A stretch of 7,710 nt of DNA from CAZRHH01 sp964599885 (lineage in GTDB: Bacteria; Chloroflexota; Dehalococcoidia; DSTF01; JACRBR01): positions 1 to 7,710 of the forward strand of contig CAZRHH010000112.1 in assembly GCA_964599885.1 (NCBI GenBank). The letters are read 5' to 3'. A program made the translations under genes and the position numbers. Every line of letters starts with the position of its first letter. The stretch's first letter is position 1. This document shows, one piece after another, positions 1 through 4,704 of this stretch. Below the pieces are notes generated by a model. That model was given only the letters and a program-made list of their open reading frames with translations. It did no database searches and was not told the DNA's origin.

Positions 1-162
1 GGCCAGCAGATCTGGGACGGCGTCGAGGCGCTCGTCGAGCCGCACGTGCTGCGGGCGTACGTCGCGCACATGGCGCTCCGTCGCACGGACTGGGCGATCC
101 GCCACCACCCCGAGGATGTCCCCCGGCAGCTGGACCGCGCCGAGCGCGTGCTCGATCAGTAA
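1..162 (+). CDS. C-terminal end of a phosphotransferase-like protein (partial)
   Basis: The first reading frame is open from the window edge to a TAA at 160-162, giving the last 53 residues of a longer protein. The tail contains a stretch reading TDWAIRHHPEDVPRQLDRAE. A basic-aromatic 'DWAIRHHP' segment followed by a short amphipathic helix is typical of the extreme C-terminus of APH/choline-kinase-like phosphotransferases, which transfer phosphate from ATP to small hydroxylated substrates. The catalytic core lies outside the window, so the substrate cannot be inferred. Codon use is GC-rich and matches the core genes. It is transcribed towards the tRNA-Trp-bounded element, whose left attachment copy begins 84 nt after its stop. 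The family call rests on the short C-terminal pattern only. Confidence 0.5.
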   Translation, partial: GQQIWDGVEALVEPHVLRAYVAHMALRRTDWAIRHHPEDVPRQLDRAERVLDQ

Positions 163-245
163 ATCCGGAGCGGTAGACGGACGGCCCGGAGGCAGCAACA
201 CACGGCGGCAACCGATGGCACGCGAGCGTACGAAGAGCCAAACAG

Positions 246-291
246 TGGCACGGGTGGAGGGACTCGAACCCCCGACAAGCGGTTTTGGAGA
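246..291 (-). repeat. Partial tRNA-Trp copy, probable left attachment site (att)
   Basis: These 46 nt repeat positions 2330-2375 of the intact tRNA-Trp in the same orientation, with two mismatches (277-278 against 2361-2362). Read on the minus strand, the copy starts at tRNA base 31, runs through the anticodon loop with its CCA anticodon, the 3' anticodon strand, variable loop, T arm, 3' acceptor strand and discriminator G, and ends exactly at the encoded CCA. The 5' half is absent, so it cannot fold into a tRNA. Both mismatches fall in the unpaired variable loop and every stem base is kept. That fits a fragment of a once-functional tRNA-Trp allele left by site-specific integration at the anticodon loop. 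Confidence 0.75.
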
Positions 292-295
292 ACGA

Positions 296-416
296 GATCA
301 GGCGGGTTGCGCCGGGTTACGTCGGGCAAATGCGGGCATTTTGAATCTGACGATCAGGCGATCGGGGTAGTGTCGGGTGGAAGCTCGCGGATCGGGTGAT
401 TGTTTTCTGATTGTTT
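296..416. repeat. Cluster of short phased direct repeats beside the att site
   Basis: Directly inside the left att copy, CGGG occurs at 303, 313, 323 and 333, exactly 10 bp apart, and again in phase at 363. The first two units extend to CGGGTT. GATCAGGCG is repeated at 296-304 and 352-360, TCGGGTG at 373-379 and 392-398, and TGATTGTTT at 397-405 and 408-416. Spacing of one helical turn next to an attachment core resembles arm-type protein-binding sites of tyrosine recombinases, but no recombinase gene is present to match them. The last pair also overlaps the probable promoter region of the ORF at 463. The repeats are seen directly; the binding role is inference. Confidence 0.45.
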
Positions 417-462
417 GCCGGTGTCCGTCAGGCCGACAATCATCAGAGAGTGAGGCGAGCCA

Positions 463-723
463 ATGAGAATCGGTGAACTACTCGACAACTTGGGGCTACT
501 CGCTACCGGCGCGGACGCGCTCGCGCGTGAGACCCTGGAAGCATTCAGCAAACGGGACGACTTCGCGAAGTGTCGCGAGGATACGCTTGAACTCATGGGT
601 TGGATCCTCAATGGGTTTGCTGACCTGATCAAGCGGCACGAACAGGCGGGATTGAGCCCGCATATTATCCAAGAACGCTTCGACGATGTAGAGAAGCAAC
701 GCGCGTTCCTTGCCGCCCTCTGA
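463..723 (+). CDS. Hypothetical 86-aa acidic helical protein
   Basis: ATG start preceded by a purine-rich GAGGCGAG at about 5-12 nt, stop TGA at 721-723. A weak promoter candidate is TTGTTT (411-416), 18 nt, GACAAT (435-440). The product has no signal peptide or membrane segment. It is predicted from composition to be almost wholly alpha-helical: residues 1-30 amphipathic, 40-60 more hydrophobic (TLELMGWILNGFADLI), 68-86 charged. I do not recognise the family. Length and character would suit a small regulator, an antitoxin-like protein or a partner of the neighbouring operon, but no motif decides this. Its stop lies 1 nt from the stop of the convergent gene at 725, so the two share no terminator. 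Confidence 0.5.
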   Translation: MRIGELLDNLGLLATGADALARETLEAFSKRDDFAKCREDTLELMGWILNGFADLIKRHEQAGLSPHIIQERFDDVEKQRAFLAAL

Positions 724-724
724 T

Positions 725-1507
725 TCACGCTTCCTCTGCCGTGGATACGTCAACCGCCGCCGAAGAATCGAACCCGAAAAGCTCCACAAGCCGGGCGCGG
801 TTCTTGTTGGCGATCTTGGGCGTTACCTCCATGATCAAGGAGGCAATCCGCCGCCACCATTCCTTGTCACGCTCGCCGATCAACCTCTCTTGGAGATCAG
901 CAACCCGCCCCGCGAGTGCCGACGCAACAAGGATCGTGTGATGGAGTGCGCTTAAGACCTGGATCTCGTCAATCTGTGGCCCAACAGTGAACTGCCACGA
1001 ACCCTCTTCGTAGCTGATCAACCATGCGAAGCCGATCGCGTCGGGATGCGAGAAGTCGCACAGCATCCCGTACAAGGCGCCTACCTCGTCGCCCATCGTG
1101 GGCTTGAGATCATTCCAGATCATCGCCCTCGTTGGCGGAGCCGTCTTGGTCTCCTGGATCCCCGGTAGAAGATGCTGTAGCCATGTGTTGACGATCTCGG
1201 GATGGCGATCCGTGTAACAGATCACGCCAAAATCCTCATACGCCGAGCGCGTCATTGTGAGCGCTTGTGCCGAGTAGCCTGTAGCAATGTCCTCGCGTGC
1301 CCGGCGAAGGGCGTTGATCGCGCGGTTGAACGACACAAGATGAAGGAACCCGACGCCGCGATCGTGATCGTTGCCGGAGACGACGGAACAACCGAGCGAG
1401 ATTTCGCCGATCAGTTCGTCGAGTAACACAAAGTCGATCTCGTACGTCTTTTCGATGTATGCCCTTGCCTCGGCTTCGACTTCGGTTACATGCCTGTCGT
1501 TGTTCAT
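725..1507 (-). CDS. Hypothetical 260-aa soluble helical protein, weakly DUF5677-like
   Basis: ATG at 1507 lies 10 nt from an AGGAGG (1518-1523), and its first bases overlap the stop of the upstream gene as ATGA, so the two are translationally coupled. The protein lacks membrane segments and looks all-helical. Two segments stand out: TMTRSAYEDFGVICYTDRHP (about 84-103) and YGMLCDFSHPDA (about 146-157). An Arg-Ser-x2-Glu helix followed further on by a conserved-looking Ser-His is the general pattern of DUF5677-type/HEPN-like helical proteins found in variable genomic regions; this likeness is weak and by eye. No enzymatic motif is certain. The C-terminus (about 205-260) is charged and ends in an Ala/Glu-rich tail. 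Position inside a tRNA-bounded element and the tight pairing with a membrane protein suggest accessory cargo. Confidence 0.7.
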   Translation of the reverse strand: MNNDRHVTEVEAEARAYIEKTYEIDFVLLDELIGEISLGCSVVSGNDHDRGVGFLHLVSFNRAINALRRAREDIATGYSAQALTMTRSAYEDFGVICYTDRHPEIVNTWLQHLLPGIQETKTAPPTRAMIWNDLKPTMGDEVGALYGMLCDFSHPDAIGFAWLISYEEGSWQFTVGPQIDEIQVLSALHHTILVASALAGRVADLQERLIGERDKEWWRRIASLIMEVTPKIANKNRARLVELFGFDSSAAVDVSTAEEA

Positions 1508-2076
1508 GGGTCGGTGTCCTCCTGCGTGGGAGCCTGGAACAAGCCGCGTAGCCGCTCGCCGATCCGCTCATGGATTACGAGCCCAAGCGCCCCGAGTGCA
1601 AGGGCGGAAATGTCATTCTCGTGCTTGGCGAAGGTTGTCATTTGGCGGAGTCGTTGATCGCGACACTGGCTCACCCAATCGCGAATCTGTCCATCGTCAA
1701 CCCTTGAGGCGAACTGCGAAAGAGCGCCGTCCGACTCAAACAACGCATCGTTGATCTCCGTAGCTCGGGGCGTCTCCGTCCATGCGCCCGGATTCCAATT
1801 CCCTGATTGTCGCGCAACCATGTGATTCTGGTGGTCTGCCGCTCCAACCGCCCGGATGTAGCGTTTCAGAGCGTCTTGGAGTTCGAGTAACGTCTCCTTT
1901 TGAAACTGATCATGCAAGGCGCGGCGCTCAATGTCCGAGGTCTCATGCCTCGCCTCTCGCTCACGATCGCGCGCACGCACGTCTCGGAACCATTCGCCGC
2001 CGAGGATCGACGCTTGGCCCGCAATGAACGTCAAGACCGGGACGATGTAATCCCACATTTGCGGCGATCGTAGCAC
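1504..2076 (-). CDS. Hypothetical membrane-anchored coiled-coil protein, 190 aa
   Basis: One N-terminal membrane segment (about residues 8-27, WDYIVPVLTFIAGQASILGG) is followed by a highly charged Arg/Glu/Asp stretch (about 31-70) that should form a coiled coil, including the pattern FQKETLLELQDALKRYIRAV. A weak hydrophobic stretch lies near 157-168. Such 'one TM then EWxRDxRxRxREREA, then FQxETLLELQ' proteins recur as uncharacterised proteins in GC-rich bacteria; I know no function. The longest start is GTG at 2076; ATG at 2058 (residue 7) is also possible and would put the membrane segment almost at the N-terminus. An AGGAG lies about 20 nt upstream of the GTG, too far to decide. No clear promoter was found. 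It is the first gene of the operon with the 260-aa protein. Confidence 0.7.
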   Translation of the reverse strand: MLRSPQMWDYIVPVLTFIAGQASILGGEWFRDVRARDREREARHETSDIERRALHDQFQKETLLELQDALKRYIRAVGAADHQNHMVARQSGNWNPGAWTETPRATEINDALFESDGALSQFASRVDDGQIRDWVSQCRDQRLRQMTTFAKHENDISALALGALGLVIHERIGERLRGLFQAPTQEDTDP

Positions 2077-2284
2077 GCTCGTTACGCGGTTGGCGCTCCT
2101 CTGCTGTCTGTCGCTCCCCTTGCCGGCACCGGGGCGAAGAGCGCAAGGGATCCCCGGATCGGGCGGTCGGTGGCGCGCCCGTCATAAGTTCTCGGTACCG
2201 ACGGGATCGCCGCCGAGGCACGATCGCCCGGGATACCCCTCCGAGTCTGATCCTCGGTTCCACGCATCGCGCGTGAGGCGCGTC

Positions 2285-2309
2285 AAGAAGGCGAACCTTG
2301 CGGTTCGCC
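2285..2309 (-). terminator. Intrinsic terminator after tRNA-Trp
   Basis: Read on the minus strand, an 8-bp perfect stem (GGCGAACC/GGTTCGCC, 2302-2309 with 2290-2297) closes a GCAA tetraloop and is followed by TTCTTG. It starts 21 nt after the CCA end of tRNA-Trp and fits termination of that transcript. It lies on the element side of the attachment core, so if the element is real it brought the terminator along with the tRNA 3' end. Confidence 0.6.
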
Positions 2310-2329
2310 CCTCGAATCTAGACCGAAGC

Positions 2330-2405
2330 TGGCACGGGTGGAGGGACTCGAACCCCCGACCGGCGGTTTTGGAGACCGCTGCTCTTCCAGCTGAGCTACA
2401 CCCGT
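2330..2405 (-). tRNA. tRNA-Trp (anticodon CCA)
   Basis: The minus strand folds into a full 76-nt tRNA. The acceptor stem is ACGGGTG/CACCCGT, bases 8-9 are TA, the D arm has GCTC/GAGC, the anticodon stem is GCGGT/ACCGC with loop CTCCAAA (anticodon CCA at 34-36), the variable loop is CGGTC, and the T arm is GGGGG TTCGAGT CCCTC with one G-T pair. The discriminator base is G, as expected for bacterial tRNA-Trp, and CCA is encoded (2330-2332). It decodes UGG. A TATACT box lies just upstream and an intrinsic terminator just downstream, so it appears to be a single-gene unit. Its 3' part is repeated at 246-291, marking it as the probable integration target. Confidence 0.96.
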
Positions 2406-2415
2406 GCGTGTGGCA

Positions 2416-2445
2416 AGTATAGGAGATGCGTGCGCGCCCGAAAAA
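2416..2445 (-). promoter_or_regulatory. Promoter of tRNA-Trp
   Basis: A near-consensus -10 box TATACT (minus strand, 2416-2421) lies 10 nt before the tRNA 5' end, placing the transcript start a few bases upstream of the mature end. The best -35 match at 18-nt spacing is the weak TTTTTC (2440-2445). The same TATACT hexamer precedes the DUF1232 gene at 3640-3645. Confidence 0.6.
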
Positions 2446-2543
2446 CGGCGGCGGGGCCACGAGCCGACGGGCAGAGGATGAGCGCGCGGAATCGAAGAGT
2501 CGAGGTCGGCCATCGGGTTCGGTGTACGGGGTACGTTCGCGGT

Positions 2544-2575
2544 GCGCACCGCGCTGGCGTGCGCAGGCGGTGCGC
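2544..2575 (-). terminator. GC-rich hairpin after the phosphodiesterase gene
   Basis: A 9-bp perfect inverted repeat (GCGCACCGC 2544-2552, GCGGTGCGC 2567-2575) with a 14-nt loop begins 19 nt past the stop of the glycerophosphodiester phosphodiesterase gene on the minus strand. No T-run follows, so it is at most a pausing or factor-assisted terminator, or a 3' mRNA stabiliser. Confidence 0.35.
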
Positions 2576-2594
2576 TGTAGCGAGCGTCGACTCG

Positions 2595-3341
2595 CTAGCG
2601 GGTAGCGCGAGGTGCTTTGGCGCTGACAACCTTGCGGACGATGTCGGGGAAGTTGCTGCAGATGCTGTCGACGCCCGCATCGACCATGTTGCGCATGTCG
2701 GCTTCATCGTCCACCGTCCAGACCATGAACGTGAGCGATCGGCGCTGGCCTTCGGCGACGCGCTCGCGCGTTGCTGACGTGTGATAGACGCTGACGCCTT
2801 GAGCGTTGAGCGACAGCGCAAAACCGAAAAAGTCCGGCCAGTCGACGACGCGGCGGCCGTCGGTGAGGAGCGCGCATGCCATGCGGGGCTCGACGATGCG
2901 CATCTGACGGACGACCTGCGGGTAGAACGAGTGCACCTCGCAACTGGCGATGGCGCCGGCATCGCGGACGACCTGGGCGACGCGCTCCTCGATGTCGGTC
3001 TGTTTGACTTCGATCTGCAGCAGCGCTTTCCCCCGTGTGAGATCGAGTACTTCGGCGAGTGTGGGGATGAGCGCGCCCTGGAACTGCGGCGCGAATTGGC
3101 GCGCGCCTGCGTCGAGTATGCGCGCGGTCTCGAACGGCATGTCGTGGATGTTGCCCGTGCCATCGGTCGTGCGGTCGACTGTCTCGTCGTGAATGAGCAC
3201 GGGGACGCCGTCGGCGGTGCAGTGGAGGTCGATCTCGATGGCATCGGCGCCGAGACGCAGCGCGGCTTCGATGCCGGCGAGCGTGTTTTCCGGGGCGTGT
3301 CCCTTGCAGGCGGCGTGCGACGTGACGAGCGGAAGCCTCAT
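2595..3341 (-). CDS. Glycerophosphodiester phosphodiesterase family protein
   Basis: A 248-aa TIM-barrel GDPD-family protein; the family hydrolyses glycerophosphodiesters from phospholipid turnover to glycerol-3-phosphate and an alcohol, using a divalent metal. Seen in order: the catalytic first loop with His9 and PENT (17-20), metal ligands Glu36 and Asp38 in IEID, general acid/base His51 in DGVPVLIHDETVDRTTDGTG (44-63), metal ligand Glu111 and Lys113 in LQIEVK, and the terminal WTVD with DGICSNFP-like end (VDSICSNFPDI). Length and order are normal for the short cytosolic form; no signal peptide. Oddity: the usual HRG at the active-site start reads His9-Ala10-Ala11, so the substrate-contacting Arg is missing. 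ATG at 3341 overlaps the DUF1232 stop by ATGA. The family call is sure; activity is less so. Confidence 0.92.
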   Translation of the reverse strand: MRLPLVTSHAACKGHAPENTLAGIEAALRLGADAIEIDLHCTADGVPVLIHDETVDRTTDGTGNIHDMPFETARILDAGARQFAPQFQGALIPTLAEVLDLTRGKALLQIEVKQTDIEERVAQVVRDAGAIASCEVHSFYPQVVRQMRIVEPRMACALLTDGRRVVDWPDFFGFALSLNAQGVSVYHTSATRERVAEGQRRSLTFMVWTVDDEADMRNMVDAGVDSICSNFPDIVRKVVSAKAPRATR

Positions 3342-3616
3342 TCGAGCTTACCGAGCTGTTCTTCGACGACGGGGCGCGGCGTGAGCATGACGAAGAGTCC
3401 GAGTCCGAGCGCGATGATGACAAGATCGTCGAGCTGGCCGAGGATGGGGATGAAGTCCGGGATGATGTCGAATGGGAAGGCGAGATAGGCGACAAGCGCC
3501 GGTAAGACGGCTTTAGCGATGACGGGCACGTCGGGATCGCGGAACATGCGCCAGAGAAGCGTGAATTTGGACCGCAGAGGGAGCGCCATGATGCGGCGGC
3601 TGAGGTCTCTTTTCAC
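3338..3616 (-). CDS. DUF1232 (YkvA-like) small membrane protein
   Basis: A 92-aa protein with the DUF1232 signature: a DPDVPVIAKAVLPALVAYLAF helix (about 27-47), the core FPFDIIPDFIPILGQLDD (47-64), then a second membrane helix LVIIALGLGLFVML (65-78) and a short charged tail. The family is widespread, inner-membrane and of unknown biochemical role; the core loop DxIPDxIPxxGxxDD is its hallmark. The start is GTG at 3616, preceded by a GGGAAGG Shine-Dalgarno at about 8-14 nt; a later ATG (residue 10) has no comparable site. It is the first gene of a two-gene operon and is translationally coupled (ATGA) to the phosphodiesterase, hinting at a shared membrane-lipid role, which is inference. Confidence 0.93.
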   Translation of the reverse strand: MKRDLSRRIMALPLRSKFTLLWRMFRDPDVPVIAKAVLPALVAYLAFPFDIIPDFIPILGQLDDLVIIALGLGLFVMLTPRPVVEEQLGKLE

Positions 3617-3639
3617 GTCGCGCCTTCCCTTCGCGCCGA

Positions 3640-3669
3640 AGTATAGGGTTGGCCGTGGCCGCGCAACAG
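3640..3669 (-). promoter_or_regulatory. Promoter of the DUF1232-phosphodiesterase operon
   Basis: TATACT (minus strand, 3640-3645) is a strong -10 box lying 23 nt upstream of the GTG start, giving a very short 5' leader. The -35 region is weak; only TTG-containing sequences at unsuitable spacing (around 3661-3668) are seen. Confidence 0.5.
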
Positions 3670-3760
3670 ATCGGCCGCGGATGGCCGATTGATCTTGTAG
3701 CGGTAGGCCGTCGTGCAGGGACGGTCATCCGGCTACCTCCTTCCTCTGCCTGTGATGGGA

Positions 3761-3779
3761 GCCTCGCTCGGTGCGAGGC
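3761..3779. other. Hairpin in the divergent DUF1232/lipase intergenic region
   Basis: GCCTCGC (3761-3767) and GCGAGGC (3773-3779) form a perfect 7-bp stem with a 5-nt loop, followed on the plus strand by TTCTGTCCGTCC. It lies between the two divergent promoters, upstream of the lipase -35 box, so neither mapped transcript would contain it. On the minus strand it is followed by GGAAGGAGG (complement of 3736-3744) and an ATG at 3728, but the frame that follows is Arg/Pro-rich and overlaps the DUF1232 gene. I see no convincing gene in 3646-3841; an unrecognised small RNA is possible. Confidence 0.3.
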
Positions 3780-3841
3780 TTCTGTCCGTCCGAGTGCGGC
3801 GGGAGTCGGGTAACAAAAATTCCAGCTTGACGGACTATCGC

Positions 3842-3871
3842 TTGACGGGCGCTTGGGGCGCGTCGTATGTT
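3842..3871 (+). promoter_or_regulatory. Promoter of the secreted lipase gene
   Basis: TTGACG (3842-3847), 18-nt spacer, TATGTT (3866-3871), matching a housekeeping sigma promoter. Transcription would start near 3878, about 60 nt before the GTG start. The -35 box is the second of two TTGACGG copies 14 bp apart (3828-3834 and 3842-3848); the first has no matching -10 and may be a protein-binding half-site or chance. Confidence 0.6.
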
Positions 3872-3936
3872 CGCCTCGTTCCCGGCCGGAGTACATCAAG
3901 AGGGCGTCACACTCCCCCGCGCAGTAAGGAGACAGC

Positions 3937-4632
3937 GTGAAGAAAGCGTTCATCTTCGTACCCGTGTTGCTCGCAGCCATGGTGTTTGGCTTCGGCAGCG
4001 GAAACGGCGGCAACTCACCCGACACCACCGAAGCCGCGACCATCAACCCCGTCATTCTGGTCCACGGCTGGAACGGCTCGGCGAGCTCGATGGCGACGCT
4101 GAAGTCGCGGTTTGAGGCGCAGGGGCGGCAGGCGTTCAGTCTTACGCTGCCCGGCCAGAACAACATCACCAACGCGAACTCGATCGCGACGCTTGTGAAC
4201 AGCGTCAAGGCACAGACGGGCGCGACGCAGGTCGACCTCGTCAGCCACAGCATGGGCGGGCTTTCGACGCGGTACTACATCAAGCGTCTCAACGGCGGCG
4301 CGAACGTCGCCCAGTATGTGTCGCTGGGAAGCCCGCACTACGGCTACGCACCCGCGTGCTTCCTGTTCACGGGCTCAGGCGGGCAGATGTGCCCGTGGAG
4401 CTCCTTCTTGAGCAACCTGAACTCTGGTGATGACACCGTCGGTTCGCTGCTCTACACGACGATCTACAGCACGAACGACGGTCTGATCCCGAACTCGTCG
4501 TCACGGCTCGATGGCGGGGCCTGCTTCAAGCAGGTCAGCGGCCCGAACCACAGCGGTCTGACGCAGGACGCGACGGTCTTCGGCCACGTGCTGGCGGCTG
4601 TTGACGGCACGTGTCCGGGCGTCTTCCAGTAG
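3937..4632 (+). CDS. Secreted lipase/esterase, alpha/beta hydrolase (Lipase_2 type)
   Basis: A 231-aa exported triacylglycerol-lipase-like serine hydrolase. Residues 1-20 form a signal peptide (MKK, then a hydrophobic AFIFVPVLLAAMVFGFG), with a Gly/Ser/Thr-rich linker to about residue 35 and no lipobox Cys, so it is probably released. The mature core opens with the oxyanion-hole strand NPVILVHGWNGS (37-48). The nucleophile is Ser105 in SHSMGG, the acid probably Asp181 in TIYSTNDGLIP and the base His205 in SGPNHSG. This triad spacing and small size fit Bacillus LipA/Streptomyces-type minimal lipases without a lid. Four cysteines (141, 152, 196, 226) could form two disulfides, as expected for an extracellular enzyme. 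Start is GTG with AAGGAG (3926-3931) 5 nt upstream. It is monocistronic, with its own promoter and terminator. Confidence 0.93.
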   Translation: MKKAFIFVPVLLAAMVFGFGSGNGGNSPDTTEAATINPVILVHGWNGSASSMATLKSRFEAQGRQAFSLTLPGQNNITNANSIATLVNSVKAQTGATQVDLVSHSMGGLSTRYYIKRLNGGANVAQYVSLGSPHYGYAPACFLFTGSGGQMCPWSSFLSNLNSGDDTVGSLLYTTIYSTNDGLIPNSSSRLDGGACFKQVSGPNHSGLTQDATVFGHVLAAVDGTCPGVFQ

Positions 4633-4657
4633 CAGACATCCGGCCCAGGGAACGACG

Positions 4658-4696
4658 GACGGGGGGTCGCCGCGGCGACCCCCCGTCTTGTTGTCT
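4658..4696 (+). terminator. Strong intrinsic terminator of the lipase gene
   Basis: A 14-bp perfect inverted repeat (GACGGGGGGTCGCC 4658-4671, GGCGACCCCCCGTC 4674-4687) is followed by TTGTTGTCT, starting 25 nt after the lipase stop. The tight GC turn probably opens to a CGCG loop. The convergent RIO1 kinase gene ends at 4705 on the other strand, so the stem may serve both, though the minus-strand tail (CGTCGTTCC) is T-poor. Confidence 0.8.
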
Positions 4697-4704
4697 GGCC
4701 TGGC

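Larger units (their letters stand above)
246..2375. mobile_element. Putative integrated mini-element bounded by tRNA-Trp direct repeats, no integrase
   Basis: The segment lies between a 46-nt direct repeat made of the 3' part of tRNA-Trp: 246-291 on the left and 2330-2375 inside the intact tRNA on the right. This is the footprint left by tyrosine-recombinase elements, which carry a copy of the tRNA 3' end that restores the gene. The interior holds an 86-aa ORF (463-723), a two-gene unknown operon (725-2076), and a terminator for the restored tRNA (2285-2309). It reads as less GC-rich than the flanks. No integrase, excisionase, replication or transfer gene is seen. It may therefore be a decayed island or a satellite moved by an integrase supplied elsewhere. 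An alternative is an old partial tRNA duplication that happens to flank ordinary genes. Confidence 0.55.

Noticed and set aside
116..370. 84-aa plus-strand open frame
   Set aside because: It overlaps the end of the phosphotransferase frame and runs through the tRNA-Trp fragment; it has no ribosome-binding site, and part of it ('ARVEGLEPPTSGFGE') is the familiar false translation of a tRNA 3' end.
246..2405. CRISPR array or insertion sequence in the accessory segment
   Set aside because: No regularly spaced repeat-spacer units, no terminal inverted repeats and no transposase frame are visible.
2090..2460. Open frames on both strands across tRNA-Trp, e.g. with 'CSSAGRAAVSKTAGRGFESLHPCQ' type peptides
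   Set aside because: These are translations of the tRNA gene itself and its flanks, a common annotation artefact.
2396..3495. Long minus-strand open frames (282 and 263 aa) and plus-strand 235-aa frame over the phosphodiesterase gene
   Set aside because: Ser/Arg-rich shadow frames of a GC-rich gene; the GDPD frame carries the family motifs and the coupled start.
3690..3770. Possible signal recognition particle RNA on the minus strand (GGAAGGAGGTAGCC resembles the domain IV tip)
   Set aside because: The bases flanking GGAA do not pair and the symmetric-loop bases are wrong, so the conserved Ffh-binding hairpin cannot form.
3513..4253. 246-aa minus-strand frame between DUF1232 and the lipase, with an internal ATG after AAGGAGG at 3728
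   Set aside because: It overlaps two well-supported genes and both promoters, and its composition is that of a shadow frame.
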